Shown: positions 1-6,592, counted from the first letter of the stretch. The stretch is 10,788 bases of DNA from an uncultured Verrucomicrobiota bacterium (GCA_947305825.1 CAMZET010000029.1:1-10788); one strand, 5' to 3'. Translations and numbers: made by a program. The notes: generated by a model not told the origin, from the sequence alone.

Positions 1-609
1 GAGTTCGGCGGCGAGTTCCGCGTGCAAGGGGATTACCACCGGTCTTCCGGCGAGGTAGCGGCGCGTCTTGCGCGGCACGACGCGCAGGACGCCGGCCGCG
101 AAGTCCACCGCATCCCAAGCAAGAAGGCAGCAGTCGCCGAGCCGCAGCCCGGCATACACCGCGAGCGAAAAGAGAAGCCGCCATTGGGGACCGCGCGACT
201 CCGCCGCCGCGAAGAGGCGCTTGACCTCCTCGAGCGCCAGTTCGCGCCGCGTCCAGCCGTCGCACGCCCGCAACCGCACCCCTTCCCACGGGTTCGCGGT
301 GCTCGCTACGCCGCCGCCGGCCCGGCGCATGAGCACCGCGCGCGTGATTTCCCGCAGAATGCACACTTGCAGGCTGCAAGTGACCCCCGCGCGTCCGGGC
401 CGAAGCGTCTCCACGTATTCCGCAGCCATGCCGGGCGTCACCGCGCCAAGCTCGCCGATTTCGGGATGCGCCTCACCCATCCACGCCGAGAACCTCATCC
501 AGGCCCGCTTCTTCGCGTTCCGCGAGCCGGGCGACAGCCTCGCCCACCCTTCGCTTCCTTCGTATTCTTCCCAGACGCGCCAAAGCCCTTCCGCATTTCC
601 CTTTTCCAT
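1..609 (-). CDS. Tyrosine recombinase/integrase, C-terminus cut off by window edge
   Basis: Partial gene, 203 codons visible with no stop; it continues past base 1. The start is ATG at 609-607, preceded by GGAGGATAATC, a strong Shine-Dalgarno at good spacing. Residues about 15-110 look like the helical core-binding (SAM-like) domain of phage-type integrases. From about residue 123 the catalytic domain begins: ELALEEVKRLF, then LFSLAVYAGLRLGD with the first catalytic Arg at R156, and the beta-hairpin segment VLRVVPRKTRR with the likely catalytic Lys at K181, followed by VVIPLH. The HxxR, His/Trp and nucleophile Tyr motifs would lie beyond the edge, so activity cannot be judged. Family members cut and rejoin DNA through a 3'-phosphotyrosine. 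The gene lies 79 bp downstream of the sirtuin gene, with its own candidate promoter. It could be a mobile-element integrase or a resident Xer-like recombinase; the visible part does not decide. Confidence 0.85.
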   Translation of the reverse strand, partial: MEKGNAEGLWRVWEEYEGSEGWARLSPGSRNAKKRAWMRFSAWMGEAHPEIGELGAVTPGMAAEYVETLRPGRAGVTCSLQVCILREITRAVLMRRAGGGVASTANPWEGVRLRACDGWTRRELALEEVKRLFAAAESRGPQWRLLFSLAVYAGLRLGDCCLLAWDAVDFAAGVLRVVPRKTRRYLAGRPVVIPLHAELAAEL

Positions 610-634
610 GATTATCCTCCTTCCATGTTCTCCT

Positions 635-643
635 ATTATGCCA
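635..643 (-). promoter_or_regulatory. Candidate extended -10 promoter of the recombinase gene
   Basis: The minus strand reads TGGCATAAT, a TGn extension plus a -10 hexamer with five of six consensus bases. It lies 25 bases upstream of the recombinase ATG, giving a short 5' leader of roughly 20 bases that contains the GGAGG ribosome binding site. The hexamer 17 bases further upstream (TGGCGA) is a poor -35, as is common with extended -10 promoters. The sirtuin gene has the same TGGyATAAT pattern. Prediction from sequence only. Confidence 0.4.
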
Positions 644-688
644 CATGACGCGCGTCTTCGCCATATGGCCAGGAAGGAAGCAAAACTC

Positions 689-1426
689 TTATGAGAAGAC
701 AGAGGCGATGGCGTCCGCGAAGGCGGCGAGGTCGTCGAAGCGCGCGAAAGCGTAGTCGTCGAGCGGGGTGGGCTGGGCATTGACGATCACGAGCCTGCCG
801 CCGCGCTGTAGCGTAAGGCGCGGGAGGCCGGCGGCGGGGAAGACCGTCAGCGACGTGCCCAGCACGAGCATCAAATCGGCGCGCATGGCGAGCGACGTCG
901 CCTCCCGGAATGCCCTCTCCGGAAGGCTTTCGCCGAAGAAGGTGATGTCGGGCTTGAACGGTCCGCCGCACGAGGGGCAGCGCGGCACAAAGGTTGCCTC
1001 GCGGCCTTGCAGCATGGCGCAGATTTCTTCGAACGCGGCGCCGCGCCCGCAGCGCCGGCAGTGGTGCATCAGCGGCGAGCCGTGCACTTCCCACACGTTC
1101 GTCGAACCGGCCTTCTGGTGCAGCATGTCGATGTTCTGCGTGGCTATCCCCGCCAGCAGCGAGCGGTCTTCCAGGAGTTTCAGCGCCTTGTGGACCGGGC
1201 CCGGCCGCACCGCTTCGAGACCGTATATCAAATCGCGGCACGCGGAGTAATAGATGGACGGGTCGCGGTCGAACCAGTCGATGTCGAAAATCCTCTCGGC
1301 GTCAGGGCGCGAATAGAGCCCGCCTGGCCCGCGGAAGTCGGGAATGCCGCAAAGCGTCGAAATACCAGCGCCCGTCAACGCCGCCGTGCAGCGGCTCGCC
1401 TTTATCGCTTCTATCAAACGTTCCAT
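689..1426 (-). CDS. Sir2-family NAD-dependent protein deacylase (sirtuin)
   Basis: 245 residues, the usual size of a minimal bacterial sirtuin. The family removes acetyl or other acyl groups from lysines using NAD, giving nicotinamide and O-acyl-ADP-ribose, in the cytoplasm. Visible motifs: GAGIS at 19-23 and GIPDFRG at 27-33 (NAD binding), TQNID at 96-100, catalytic His115 in the EVHGS motif, four zinc cysteines C123, C126, C150 and C153 (CxxC pairs), GTSL at 190-193, and VNAQPTPLD near 215-223. GAGISTLCGIPDFRGPGGLYS resembles the CobB/class II-U bacterial enzymes. The ATG at 1426 follows AGAGGAG with about 10 bases of spacing. The gene is separated from the upstream permease gene by a repeat-bearing gap and has its own promoter, so it is probably a separate transcription unit. 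No macrodomain, TIR or SLOG-type partner is visible, so there is no sign of an antiphage or ADP-ribosylating system. Substrate unknown. Confidence 0.93.
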   Translation of the reverse strand: MERLIEAIKASRCTAALTGAGISTLCGIPDFRGPGGLYSRPDAERIFDIDWFDRDPSIYYSACRDLIYGLEAVRPGPVHKALKLLEDRSLLAGIATQNIDMLHQKAGSTNVWEVHGSPLMHHCRRCGRGAAFEEICAMLQGREATFVPRCPSCGGPFKPDITFFGESLPERAFREATSLAMRADLMLVLGTSLTVFPAAGLPRLTLQRGGRLVIVNAQPTPLDDYAFARFDDLAAFADAIASVFS

Positions 1427-1442
1427 TGCAAAACCACTCCTC

Positions 1443-1465
1443 TGCGGCGCCGGATTGACGCCGCA
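1443..1465 (-). promoter_or_regulatory. 5'-leader hairpin of the sirtuin gene
   Basis: A perfect 7-bp inverted repeat (TGCGGCG / CGCCGCA) with a 9-base loop. If transcription starts about 7 bases after the -10 box, the hairpin forms at the very 5' end of the mRNA. It ends next to the AGGAG ribosome binding site at 1441-1437. It could stabilise the transcript or affect ribosome access; either role is inference. Confidence 0.4.
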
Positions 1466-1473
1466 ACGCGCAT

Positions 1474-1482
1474 ATTATACCA
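1474..1482 (-). promoter_or_regulatory. Extended -10 promoter of the sirtuin gene
   Basis: The minus strand reads TGGTATAAT, a perfect TATAAT box preceded by the TGn extension. It lies 47 bases upstream of the sirtuin ATG and predicts a 5' leader of about 40 bases. No good -35 hexamer is present at 16-18 bases. It sits between the tandem repeat array and the gene, so the array would be upstream of this promoter. Confidence 0.6.
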
Positions 1483-1552
1483 AATTCCGGCAACCATTGC
1501 CTGTCCGGCGACAACCCCAGAAGCTCGACGAGGTGCCTCCAGCCGGCAAACT

Positions 1553-1562
1553 CCCCTAGGGG
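1553..1562. repeat. 10-bp perfect palindrome next to the repeat array
   Basis: CCCCTAGGGG, eight bases from the first 22-bp unit. It could be a protein site or chance; there is no further support. Confidence 0.25.
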
Positions 1563-1570
1563 CGGCTATG

Positions 1571-1746
1571 TGTCTAGTGCCGCCAAGTATGCTGTCTAGT
1601 GCCACCAAGTTGGTTGTCTGGTGCCACCAAGTAGGTTGTCTGGTGCCACCAAGTTGGTTGTCTGGTGGCACCAAGTAGGTTGTCTGGTGACACTAGACAA
1701 AGCGTCTGGTGCCACCAAAGCGGTTGTTTGGCGGCACTAGACCGGC
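1571..1746. repeat. Array of eight 22-bp tandem units with palindromic core
   Basis: Eight consecutive blocks keep an exact 22-base period (starts 1571, 1593, 1615, 1637, 1659, 1681, 1703, 1725). The best unit is TGTCTGGTGCCACCAAGT followed by TGGT or AGGT. Units 2-5 are nearly identical and alternate TGGT, AGGT, TGGT, AGGT at their ends, so the true repeat there is 44 bp. The core TGGTGCCACCA is close to self-complementary, and unit 5 has it inverted (GGTGGCACC). Unit 6 holds a 19-base imperfect palindrome, TGTCTGGTGACACTAGACA. Units 1 and 8 contain a perfect 15-base inverted pair (1572-1586 and 1728-1742). Because 22 is not a multiple of 3, the array is not a coding repeat. It fills the gap between the permease stop and the sirtuin promoter. 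A 22-base spacing places sites on about the same face of the helix. Function unknown: clustered operators, a folded RNA or DNA structure, or a dispersed repeat family are all possible. Confidence 0.9.
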
Positions 1747-1791
1747 AGTTATACGTGCGGGTACGGGGATTCCTGGCCGTCGTGCGGCGCG

Positions 1792-2922
1792 TCAGCGGTT
1801 GCGGGAAATGAAGCGGGCCGCCAGCGCGAGCGACAGGACGACAGGAGCGAAAATAAGCAGCTCTGGATGTATGTGGTAGTTTTTCTGGAGCGACAGCATG
1901 AGCATCACCAGCAGATAGTAGGAAATGGCGATGCCCAGGGAAATGGCCATGCCGATGGAGCTTTCGCGGCGCTGCGAGCGGATGCCCAAGGGGATGCCGA
2001 CGAGGACGAAACAGAGCGAGGCGGCGGCGAACACGAAACGCTTGGAAAGTTCCGTCTTGAGCTTGGAGCGCGAACGCTTCATTTCTCTCTTGAGGCGCTT
2101 GGCCCCGTCGTCCCCTTCCGCCTCGGCCTTCGCCAAAGCCTCTTCGCCGACCGTGCTCATTTCGTCTATCTTGGCGACGAGTTCGGAGAAGCGCATATCC
2201 TTGCCCTTCTTCGTGAACTTCGTATCGGCGAGCGCGTCCTTCACGGTGTACTCGTAGCGGCTGATGCGGGCCATGCCGGGATGCTCGGCGTCGAGAGGGT
2301 CGACGGTCAGGGCGTAGAGGTCGAGGTTGATGTCGCGGCCGGAGCTCTCGACACGCGCCTTCGCCGCCCGGATAGTGCGCGTGACGTCGCTAGAATAGTC
2401 GATTACCATGAGGTCGTGCAGCCAGTTGCCCTCCTTGGAGCCGAAATAGAGTTTGACCTTCGGGAAGTCGTTTATCCAGATGCCCGGCTCGAGCAGTTCG
2501 AGCCCCGTATCGACGCTGACCTTGGTCTTGAGCGAGCGGCGCACTTCGTGGCCGCGCGGCACGATTTCGTTGTTCACCCACGCCCCGAGCAGTGCGCACG
2601 CGAGGCCGAACAGCACCGGGTAGCGCATTATCGCGAGCAGATTCACCCCGCAGGCGCGCATCGCCGCTATTTCGCTGTCGGCGGACAGGCGCGAGAAGAC
2701 GAGCACGCTAGCCACGAGCAACGCCAGCGGAACCGTCCACTGCAACGTCTCCGGGAAACATACGGCGGCGAACTCGCCTACCAGCGAAATGGCGACGCCG
2801 TCGAGGATGAAGCCGACAATCTGCACCATGAGGCCGATGGTCAGCACGAAGGACAGCACCAGGAAGGCGAGGAAGAAGCTGGACAGGAAAGAACCGAAAA
2901 CGTATCGCTCCAGGGTTTTCAT
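1792..2922 (-). CDS. LptF/LptG (YjgP/YjgQ) family permease
   Basis: 376 residues, typical of the family. LptF and LptG form the inner-membrane part of the LptB2FG ABC transporter, which extracts lipopolysaccharide and passes it to the periplasmic bridge. Predicted membrane segments: about 10-40, 58-78, 100-118, then 297-315, 322-345 and 352-372, with a large periplasmic region between, as in the family. The hallmark FSRLSADSEIAAMRACGVN follows the second segment at 77-94. A charged stretch with coiled-coil character (about 250-296) precedes the last three helices. Whether this is LptF or LptG cannot be decided. The usual tandem partner is not next to it, so it should be elsewhere. The ATG at 2922 gives a normal N-terminus (MKTLERYVFGSF), but the upstream ATACGCC repeats contain no Shine-Dalgarno. 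It lies 66 bp after trpGD on the same strand and may be read from the amino acid operon or from a promoter in the AT-rich gap. Confidence 0.9.
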   Translation of the reverse strand: MKTLERYVFGSFLSSFFLAFLVLSFVLTIGLMVQIVGFILDGVAISLVGEFAAVCFPETLQWTVPLALLVASVLVFSRLSADSEIAAMRACGVNLLAIMRYPVLFGLACALLGAWVNNEIVPRGHEVRRSLKTKVSVDTGLELLEPGIWINDFPKVKLYFGSKEGNWLHDLMVIDYSSDVTRTIRAAKARVESSGRDINLDLYALTVDPLDAEHPGMARISRYEYTVKDALADTKFTKKGKDMRFSELVAKIDEMSTVGEEALAKAEAEGDDGAKRLKREMKRSRSKLKTELSKRFVFAAASLCFVLVGIPLGIRSQRRESSIGMAISLGIAISYYLLVMLMLSLQKNYHIHPELLIFAPVVLSLALAARFISRNR

Positions 2923-2975
2923 GGCGTATGGCGTATGTCGTATTAATTAGTGGTATATGAATAGCATGGCGTATG
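2921..2975. repeat. ATGGCGT heptamer repeats in the trpGD-permease gap
   Basis: The 10-base word ATGGCGTATG occurs three times (2921-2930, overlapping 2928-2937, and 2966-2975), with an AT-rich stretch between. The first copy includes the permease start codon. On the coding strand this is CATACGCCAT, which replaces a ribosome binding site. It resembles the other heptamer repeat at 6593-6627 in unit length but not in sequence. Confidence 0.6.
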
Positions 2976-2988
2976 CAGGCGAGAAAGG

Positions 2989-4605
2989 CTATGCGAGGGC
3001 GTCAATCATGTCGCGGAGTTTGCGGAGTGCGCGGCCGGAGTCGAGGGCGTCGTCGGCGGCGGCGATGGCGTCGCGGTAGGAGTTGGCGGCGTCGGCGACG
3101 AGGATGGCGGCGGCGGCGTTTTCGATGGCGGCGGCGCGGCAGGCGCCGCGTTCCTCGCCTTTGAGGACGGCGAGGAGCCTGGCGGCGTTGAAGGCGGCGT
3201 CGGCTCCGCGCAGTTCCTCGTTGGGGAAGGATGCGCCGTATTCGCCTGCGGCGTCCAGCAGGCGCGTTTTCACGGCGCCGTCGCGCAGCTCGGAGACGAA
3301 GGAGAAGCCGCCGGGGCTGATTTCGTCGATGCCGCCGGAGCCGGAGACGACCCAGGCGCACGTCGAACCGAGAAGGCCGAGCGCCTGCGCGAACACGGGA
3401 GCCAGGCGCTCCTGCGGCACGCCGATGACATTGCGCCCGACGCCGGCCGGGTTCGTCAGCGGGCCGAGAAGGTTGAAAAGCGTGCGGAAGCCGAGCATCT
3501 TGCGGACCGGCGCGGCGAAGCGCATGGCCGGATGCAGTTCGCGGGCGAAGAGGAAGCCGACGCCGGTCTCGCGTATGCAGCGTTCGACGGCGGCCGGCGG
3601 CGCGGAGAGATTGCATCCGAGCGCCTTCAGGACGTCCGCCGAACCGCACTGCGAGGACGATGCGACATTGCCGTGCTTGGCGACGACGACGCCCGCGCCG
3701 GCGGCGATGAACGCCGCGCACGTCGAGACGTTGAACGAGTTGGAGCCGTCGCCGCCCGTGCCGACGATGTCGACGGCGCGCTCTGCCGCCTCGCCTATGT
3801 CGAGTTTCACGCCGGCCCCGCGCATCGCGCGCGCCGCGCCGGCCAGCTCCGCCGCCGTCACAGGCGTCTTAGCCAGCGCCGTCAGGAACGCCGCCAGCTC
3901 CGTCTCCGGCACGTCGCCAGCCAGAACCGCCGCGAAAAACGCCTCCGCCTCCGCTTCTCCAGGGCTGACCCCTTCCAGCGCGCGAGCAAGAATCGCCTTG
4001 CGCTCCGTACGGTCCGCCGCCGTCTTCGGCCGCTTGCCCGTCACGCCCGCCAGAAAGTTCGCCAGCTGCTTCTCCCCAAGCGGCGTGCCGATTGATTCGG
4101 GTTGGTATTGAAGCGACTCTATCGGCAGCGTCTTGTGCCTGAGCCCCATGATTTCGCCGTCCTCCGCCTCGGCCGATATTTCGAAGCAGTCCGGCAGCGA
4201 GGCGCGTTCGACCGCGAGCGAATGGTAGCGCATCGCCTCGAAGCCCTGCGGAAGACCGGCAAAAAGGCCGCGCCCGTCGTGGTGCAGACGGCTCGTCTTG
4301 CCGTGCATGAGACGCTTGGCGCGGACTATCCTGGCGCCGAACGCCTGCGCTATCGACTGGTGCCCGAGGCAGATGCCGAGAAGCGGGATTTTGCCGGCGA
4401 ACTCGCGCACCGCCGCGAGCGTCACGCCCGCGCCGTCAGGGTTGCCAGGCCCGGGCGAAAACACGATGGCCTCGGGCGAGAGCGCCGCGATGCCCGCGAC
4501 GTCGAGCTCGTCGTTGCGCACCACCTTCATGTCCGCGCCAAGTCCGCGAAACGCCTGCACCAGATTCCAGGTGAAGGAATCGTAGTTGTCTATCATCAGA
4601 ATCAT
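2989..4605 (-). CDS. trpGD: Bifunctional anthranilate synthase glutaminase / anthranilate phosphoribosyltransferase (TrpG-TrpD fusion)
   Basis: 538 residues when started at the ATG at 4605, which overlaps the trpE stop as ATGA and follows GGAGGA at ideal spacing; a longer frame upstream lies inside trpE. Residues 1-190 are the class I glutaminase that feeds ammonia to TrpE: IDNYDSFTWNL at the start, SPGPGNP 50-56, nucleophile Cys79 in GICLGHQ, HGKTS 101-105, RYHSL 126-130. The expected HPES is Gln168-Pro-Glu-Ser (codon CAA at 4104-4102), so the catalytic His is missing. Residues about 200-538 are TrpD, which joins anthranilate to phosphoribosyl pyrophosphate: GTGGDG 282-287, NVSTCAA, KHGN 310-313, SQCGSADVLKALG, HPAMRFAAPVRKMLGFRTLFNLLGPLTNPA, and the metal-binding DE at 427-428. 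The TrpD half looks intact. Same domain order as the E. coli TrpGD fusion. Translationally coupled to trpE. Fusion to TrpD argues against a PabA-only role. Confidence 0.95.
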   Translation of the reverse strand: MILMIDNYDSFTWNLVQAFRGLGADMKVVRNDELDVAGIAALSPEAIVFSPGPGNPDGAGVTLAAVREFAGKIPLLGICLGHQSIAQAFGARIVRAKRLMHGKTSRLHHDGRGLFAGLPQGFEAMRYHSLAVERASLPDCFEISAEAEDGEIMGLRHKTLPIESLQYQPESIGTPLGEKQLANFLAGVTGKRPKTAADRTERKAILARALEGVSPGEAEAEAFFAAVLAGDVPETELAAFLTALAKTPVTAAELAGAARAMRGAGVKLDIGEAAERAVDIVGTGGDGSNSFNVSTCAAFIAAGAGVVVAKHGNVASSSQCGSADVLKALGCNLSAPPAAVERCIRETGVGFLFARELHPAMRFAAPVRKMLGFRTLFNLLGPLTNPAGVGRNVIGVPQERLAPVFAQALGLLGSTCAWVVSGSGGIDEISPGGFSFVSELRDGAVKTRLLDAAGEYGASFPNEELRGADAAFNAARLLAVLKGEERGACRAAAIENAAAAILVADAANSYRDAIAAADDALDSGRALRKLRDMIDALA

Positions 4606-6122
4606 GACAGTTCCTCCGCGAAACGCACGGCCTCGAACGCTGCTTTCGCCTTGTTTATGGTCTCGCAATATTCCTTGTGCGCGTCGGAGTCGGCGACTAT
4701 GCCCGCGCCCGAGCGCATCGTCAGCACGCCGCGTTCCAGCACCATCGTGCGGATTACTATGGCGAAATCCATGTCGCCCGTCAGCGAGAAGAAGCCGGCG
4801 GCGCCGCCGTAGACGCCGCGCGGCGACTTCTCGAACGCGGCAATCAGCTCCATCGCGCGGATTTTCGGCGCACCGGAAAGCGTTCCCGCCGGGAACGTCG
4901 CCCGCAGGAGGTCGAAGGCGTCGCTTTCCCCGGCGAGCGTCCCGCTCACGTTGGAGACGAGATGCATCACGTGCGAATAGCGTTCGACGTGCGCCAGCGA
5001 CTCGACCTTCACGCTGTGCGTCTCGCAGACCCGCCCGAGGTCGTTGCGCCCCAGGTCGACTAGCATGATGTGCTCGGCGCGCTCCTTTTCGTCGCCCACG
5101 AGTTCGCGCTCGAGCGCCATATCATCGGCGCGAGTCTTGCCGCGCGGCCTCGTGCCCGCTATCGGCGCCGTGGACGCCTTGCGCCCCGAAAGCTTCACCA
5201 GCTCCTCCGGCGAAGAGCCTATCAGCGTCTTGCCGCCTATGCGCATGAGGAAATTGTAGGGCGATGGATTGACCGTCCTGAGCGCGCGGTAGAGCGGCAA
5301 AGCCCCGACCCGGGTCTTCACCGTGAACTTCTGCGACGGCACGATTTGTATGACCTCGCCGGAGCGTATCGCTTCCTTGCACTTCTCGACCATTTCGCAG
5401 AATTCGCGCTCGGTCATTTCGCTCTCGAACTCGCCCTGCGTCGCGGGGCCGGCGCCGTCTTGGGCGCGCTCCGCGCCGGCGCCCAGCGAGTCGGCCAGCC
5501 GAGCGATGGATTTGGCCGACAGCACCCTCTCGTAAACCTCGTCGATGCGCCGCCCGGCCCATCCGTAGGCTTCATGTGCATTCGCGTGCGCGGCGTTGTC
5601 GACGACGACGACGATTGTCACCGTGTCGCGCACGTTGTCAAAGACTAGCAGAGTATCGGTCAGGAGGAAAGCGGCCTGCGGGGTGCCCGGCTCGAAAGAG
5701 AGCGCGACGCGAGGCTCGAAGGTGCGGATGGCGTCGTAGGCGACGTAGCCGACGGCGCCGCCCTGGAGCGGCGGCAGTTCGGGCGCGGCCTCGTAGCCCG
5801 TCTCGGCGAACATCCGGCGCAGCGCGTCGAGCGCCGAAGAGTCCGGCAGGGTTTCGCTCTGCGCGGCGCCCTTCCGGCGCAGCAGCACGCGCCCTTCGCG
5901 CTCTTCAAGCACCGCCTGCGGCTCTATCCCTAGATACGAGTAGCGCCCGCGCTGCTCGCCGCCGGAAACGCTTTCCAGCAGAAACGCATCTTCGTCGGCG
6001 CCGAGACGCGAGAGCGCCGCAACGGGCGTTTCGCGGTCGGCCAGGAATTCGCGGAACACCGCCGTGCGCGCGCGGCCTGCCGCGCGCTTGGCGTATTCCT
6101 CTTCCGTCAGTCGCTTGAACAT
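4602..6122 (-). CDS. trpE: Anthranilate synthase component I
   Basis: 506 residues from the ATG at 6122, which follows AAGGAG at short (4 base) spacing. TrpE converts chorismate to anthranilate, the first step of Trp synthesis, with ammonia from TrpG. Seen: the LLES segment at 48-51, part of the Trp feedback site in known TrpE proteins; GAVGYVAYD 122-130; NPSPYNFLM 285-293, also near the inhibitor site; GSSPEELVKL; TAPIAGTRPRG 318-328; IMLVDLGRNDLGRV 352-365; SHVMHLVSNVSG 383-394; FPAGTLSGAPKIRAMELI 410-427; GDMDFAIVIRTM; and SGAGIVADSDAHKEY at the C-terminus. Motifs and the adjacent TrpGD fusion favour TrpE over PabB. An in-frame ATG at 6158 overlaps the thioesterase stop (ATGA) and would add 12 residues, but its ribosome binding site is weak. 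Likely Trp-inhibited, inferred from the conserved site. Confidence 0.95.
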   Translation of the reverse strand: MFKRLTEEEYAKRAAGRARTAVFREFLADRETPVAALSRLGADEDAFLLESVSGGEQRGRYSYLGIEPQAVLEEREGRVLLRRKGAAQSETLPDSSALDALRRMFAETGYEAAPELPPLQGGAVGYVAYDAIRTFEPRVALSFEPGTPQAAFLLTDTLLVFDNVRDTVTIVVVVDNAAHANAHEAYGWAGRRIDEVYERVLSAKSIARLADSLGAGAERAQDGAGPATQGEFESEMTEREFCEMVEKCKEAIRSGEVIQIVPSQKFTVKTRVGALPLYRALRTVNPSPYNFLMRIGGKTLIGSSPEELVKLSGRKASTAPIAGTRPRGKTRADDMALERELVGDEKERAEHIMLVDLGRNDLGRVCETHSVKVESLAHVERYSHVMHLVSNVSGTLAGESDAFDLLRATFPAGTLSGAPKIRAMELIAAFEKSPRGVYGGAAGFFSLTGDMDFAIVIRTMVLERGVLTMRSGAGIVADSDAHKEYCETINKAKAAFEAVRFAEELS

Positions 6123-6154
6123 CTTGCTCCTTCTTTCGCTTGTCGCATAGTATA

Positions 6155-6586
6155 TCATTTTTCCGGCGCGTCTGCGCTGGCCGGACCGTCCTGGACGGCG
6201 GAGAGGAAGCGCGCCGGCGGCGGGCATGGGCGGAAATTCGCGAGCGACACGAACACGTGCCGCGTGTACCCGGAGGCGAGCAGCTCCTCCTCGCCCTTCC
6301 GCCGCACCTCGCACGCGATTTCTATCCTCACGCCGCGCAGCGACTGCACGTACGCAGTTATTTCAAGGAGGTCGTCGTATTTCGCCGGGCGGCGGTAGTC
6401 GACCTCTGCGTGTGCGACGGGAAGCCCGCAGCCGTCCGCCTCGAACTCTTTGTACGTGTAGCCGCACGCTCGCATCAGTTCGTTGCGCGCCCGCTCGAAG
6501 AGCGTCAGGTAGTTGGCGTAGTAGACTACGCCCATCATGTCGGTGTCCGCGTAGGGAACGCGATATTCGAGAGTGATTTTGCGCAT
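6155..6586 (-). CDS. YbgC-like hotdog-fold acyl-CoA thioesterase
   Basis: 143 residues, a standard single hotdog domain. The N-terminal motif YADTDMMGVVYYANYLTLFERARNELMR (12-39) is the signature of the 4-hydroxybenzoyl-CoA thioesterase/YbgC family; Asp16 is the likely catalytic acid. AEVDYRRPAKYDDLLEI (60-76) is also typical. YbgC-type enzymes hydrolyse acyl-CoA thioesters in the cytoplasm and are often near tol-pal genes, but here the gene lies between leuC and trpE. No role in amino acid synthesis is established; it may simply be carried in the operon. The ATG at 6586 is supported by the conserved MRKITLEYRVPYADTD start, but the upstream mRNA is a C-rich heptamer repeat with no Shine-Dalgarno. 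The stop overlaps an alternative trpE start (ATGA). The last 25 residues are Pro/Ala-rich and look non-conserved. Confidence 0.9.
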   Translation of the reverse strand: MRKITLEYRVPYADTDMMGVVYYANYLTLFERARNELMRACGYTYKEFEADGCGLPVAHAEVDYRRPAKYDDLLEITAYVQSLRGVRIEIACEVRRKGEEELLASGYTRHVFVSLANFRPCPPPARFLSAVQDGPASADAPEK

Positions 6587-6592
6587 GGAATG

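Noticed and set aside
22..694. Two plus-strand frames at 22-648 and 68-694
   Set aside because: They are antisense to the recombinase gene, which has clear integrase motifs and a strong ribosome binding site.
689..1426. Sirtuin as part of an antiphage or macrodomain-linked ADP-ribosylation system
   Set aside because: It is a plain zinc-binding deacylase of minimal length with no effector domain and no macrodomain or lipoylation gene beside it.
1414..1674. Small repetitive protein encoded by the 22-bp array
   Set aside because: The repeat period is not a multiple of three, so the reading frame changes each unit, and there is no ribosome binding site.
1571..1746. CRISPR array
   Set aside because: The units are contiguous 22-mers with no unique spacers between them, and no cas genes are in the window.
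1571..1746. Integron attC sites served by the nearby recombinase
   Set aside because: The repeats are tandem without gene cassettes, lack recognisable R and L core sites, and the recombinase does not show an integron-integrase-specific segment in the visible part.
1867..2946. Long plus-strand frames such as 1867-2946, 3083-4111, 6873-8066 and 8810-9733
   Set aside because: They lie antisense to well-supported genes, have Arg/Ala/His-rich composition typical of shadow frames in GC-rich DNA, and show no recognisable domains.
2989..6122. PabA/PabB (folate pathway) instead of TrpGD/TrpE
   Set aside because: The glutaminase is fused to an intact TrpD phosphoribosyltransferase, and the partner has the LLES feedback segment and other TrpE motifs.
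4602..6314. Extended trpE reading frame starting at 6314 and extended trpGD frame starting at 4668
   Set aside because: The extra N-terminal residues overlap the upstream genes, are low-complexity and lie outside the conserved family start; internal ATGs at 6122 and 4605 have proper ribosome binding sites.
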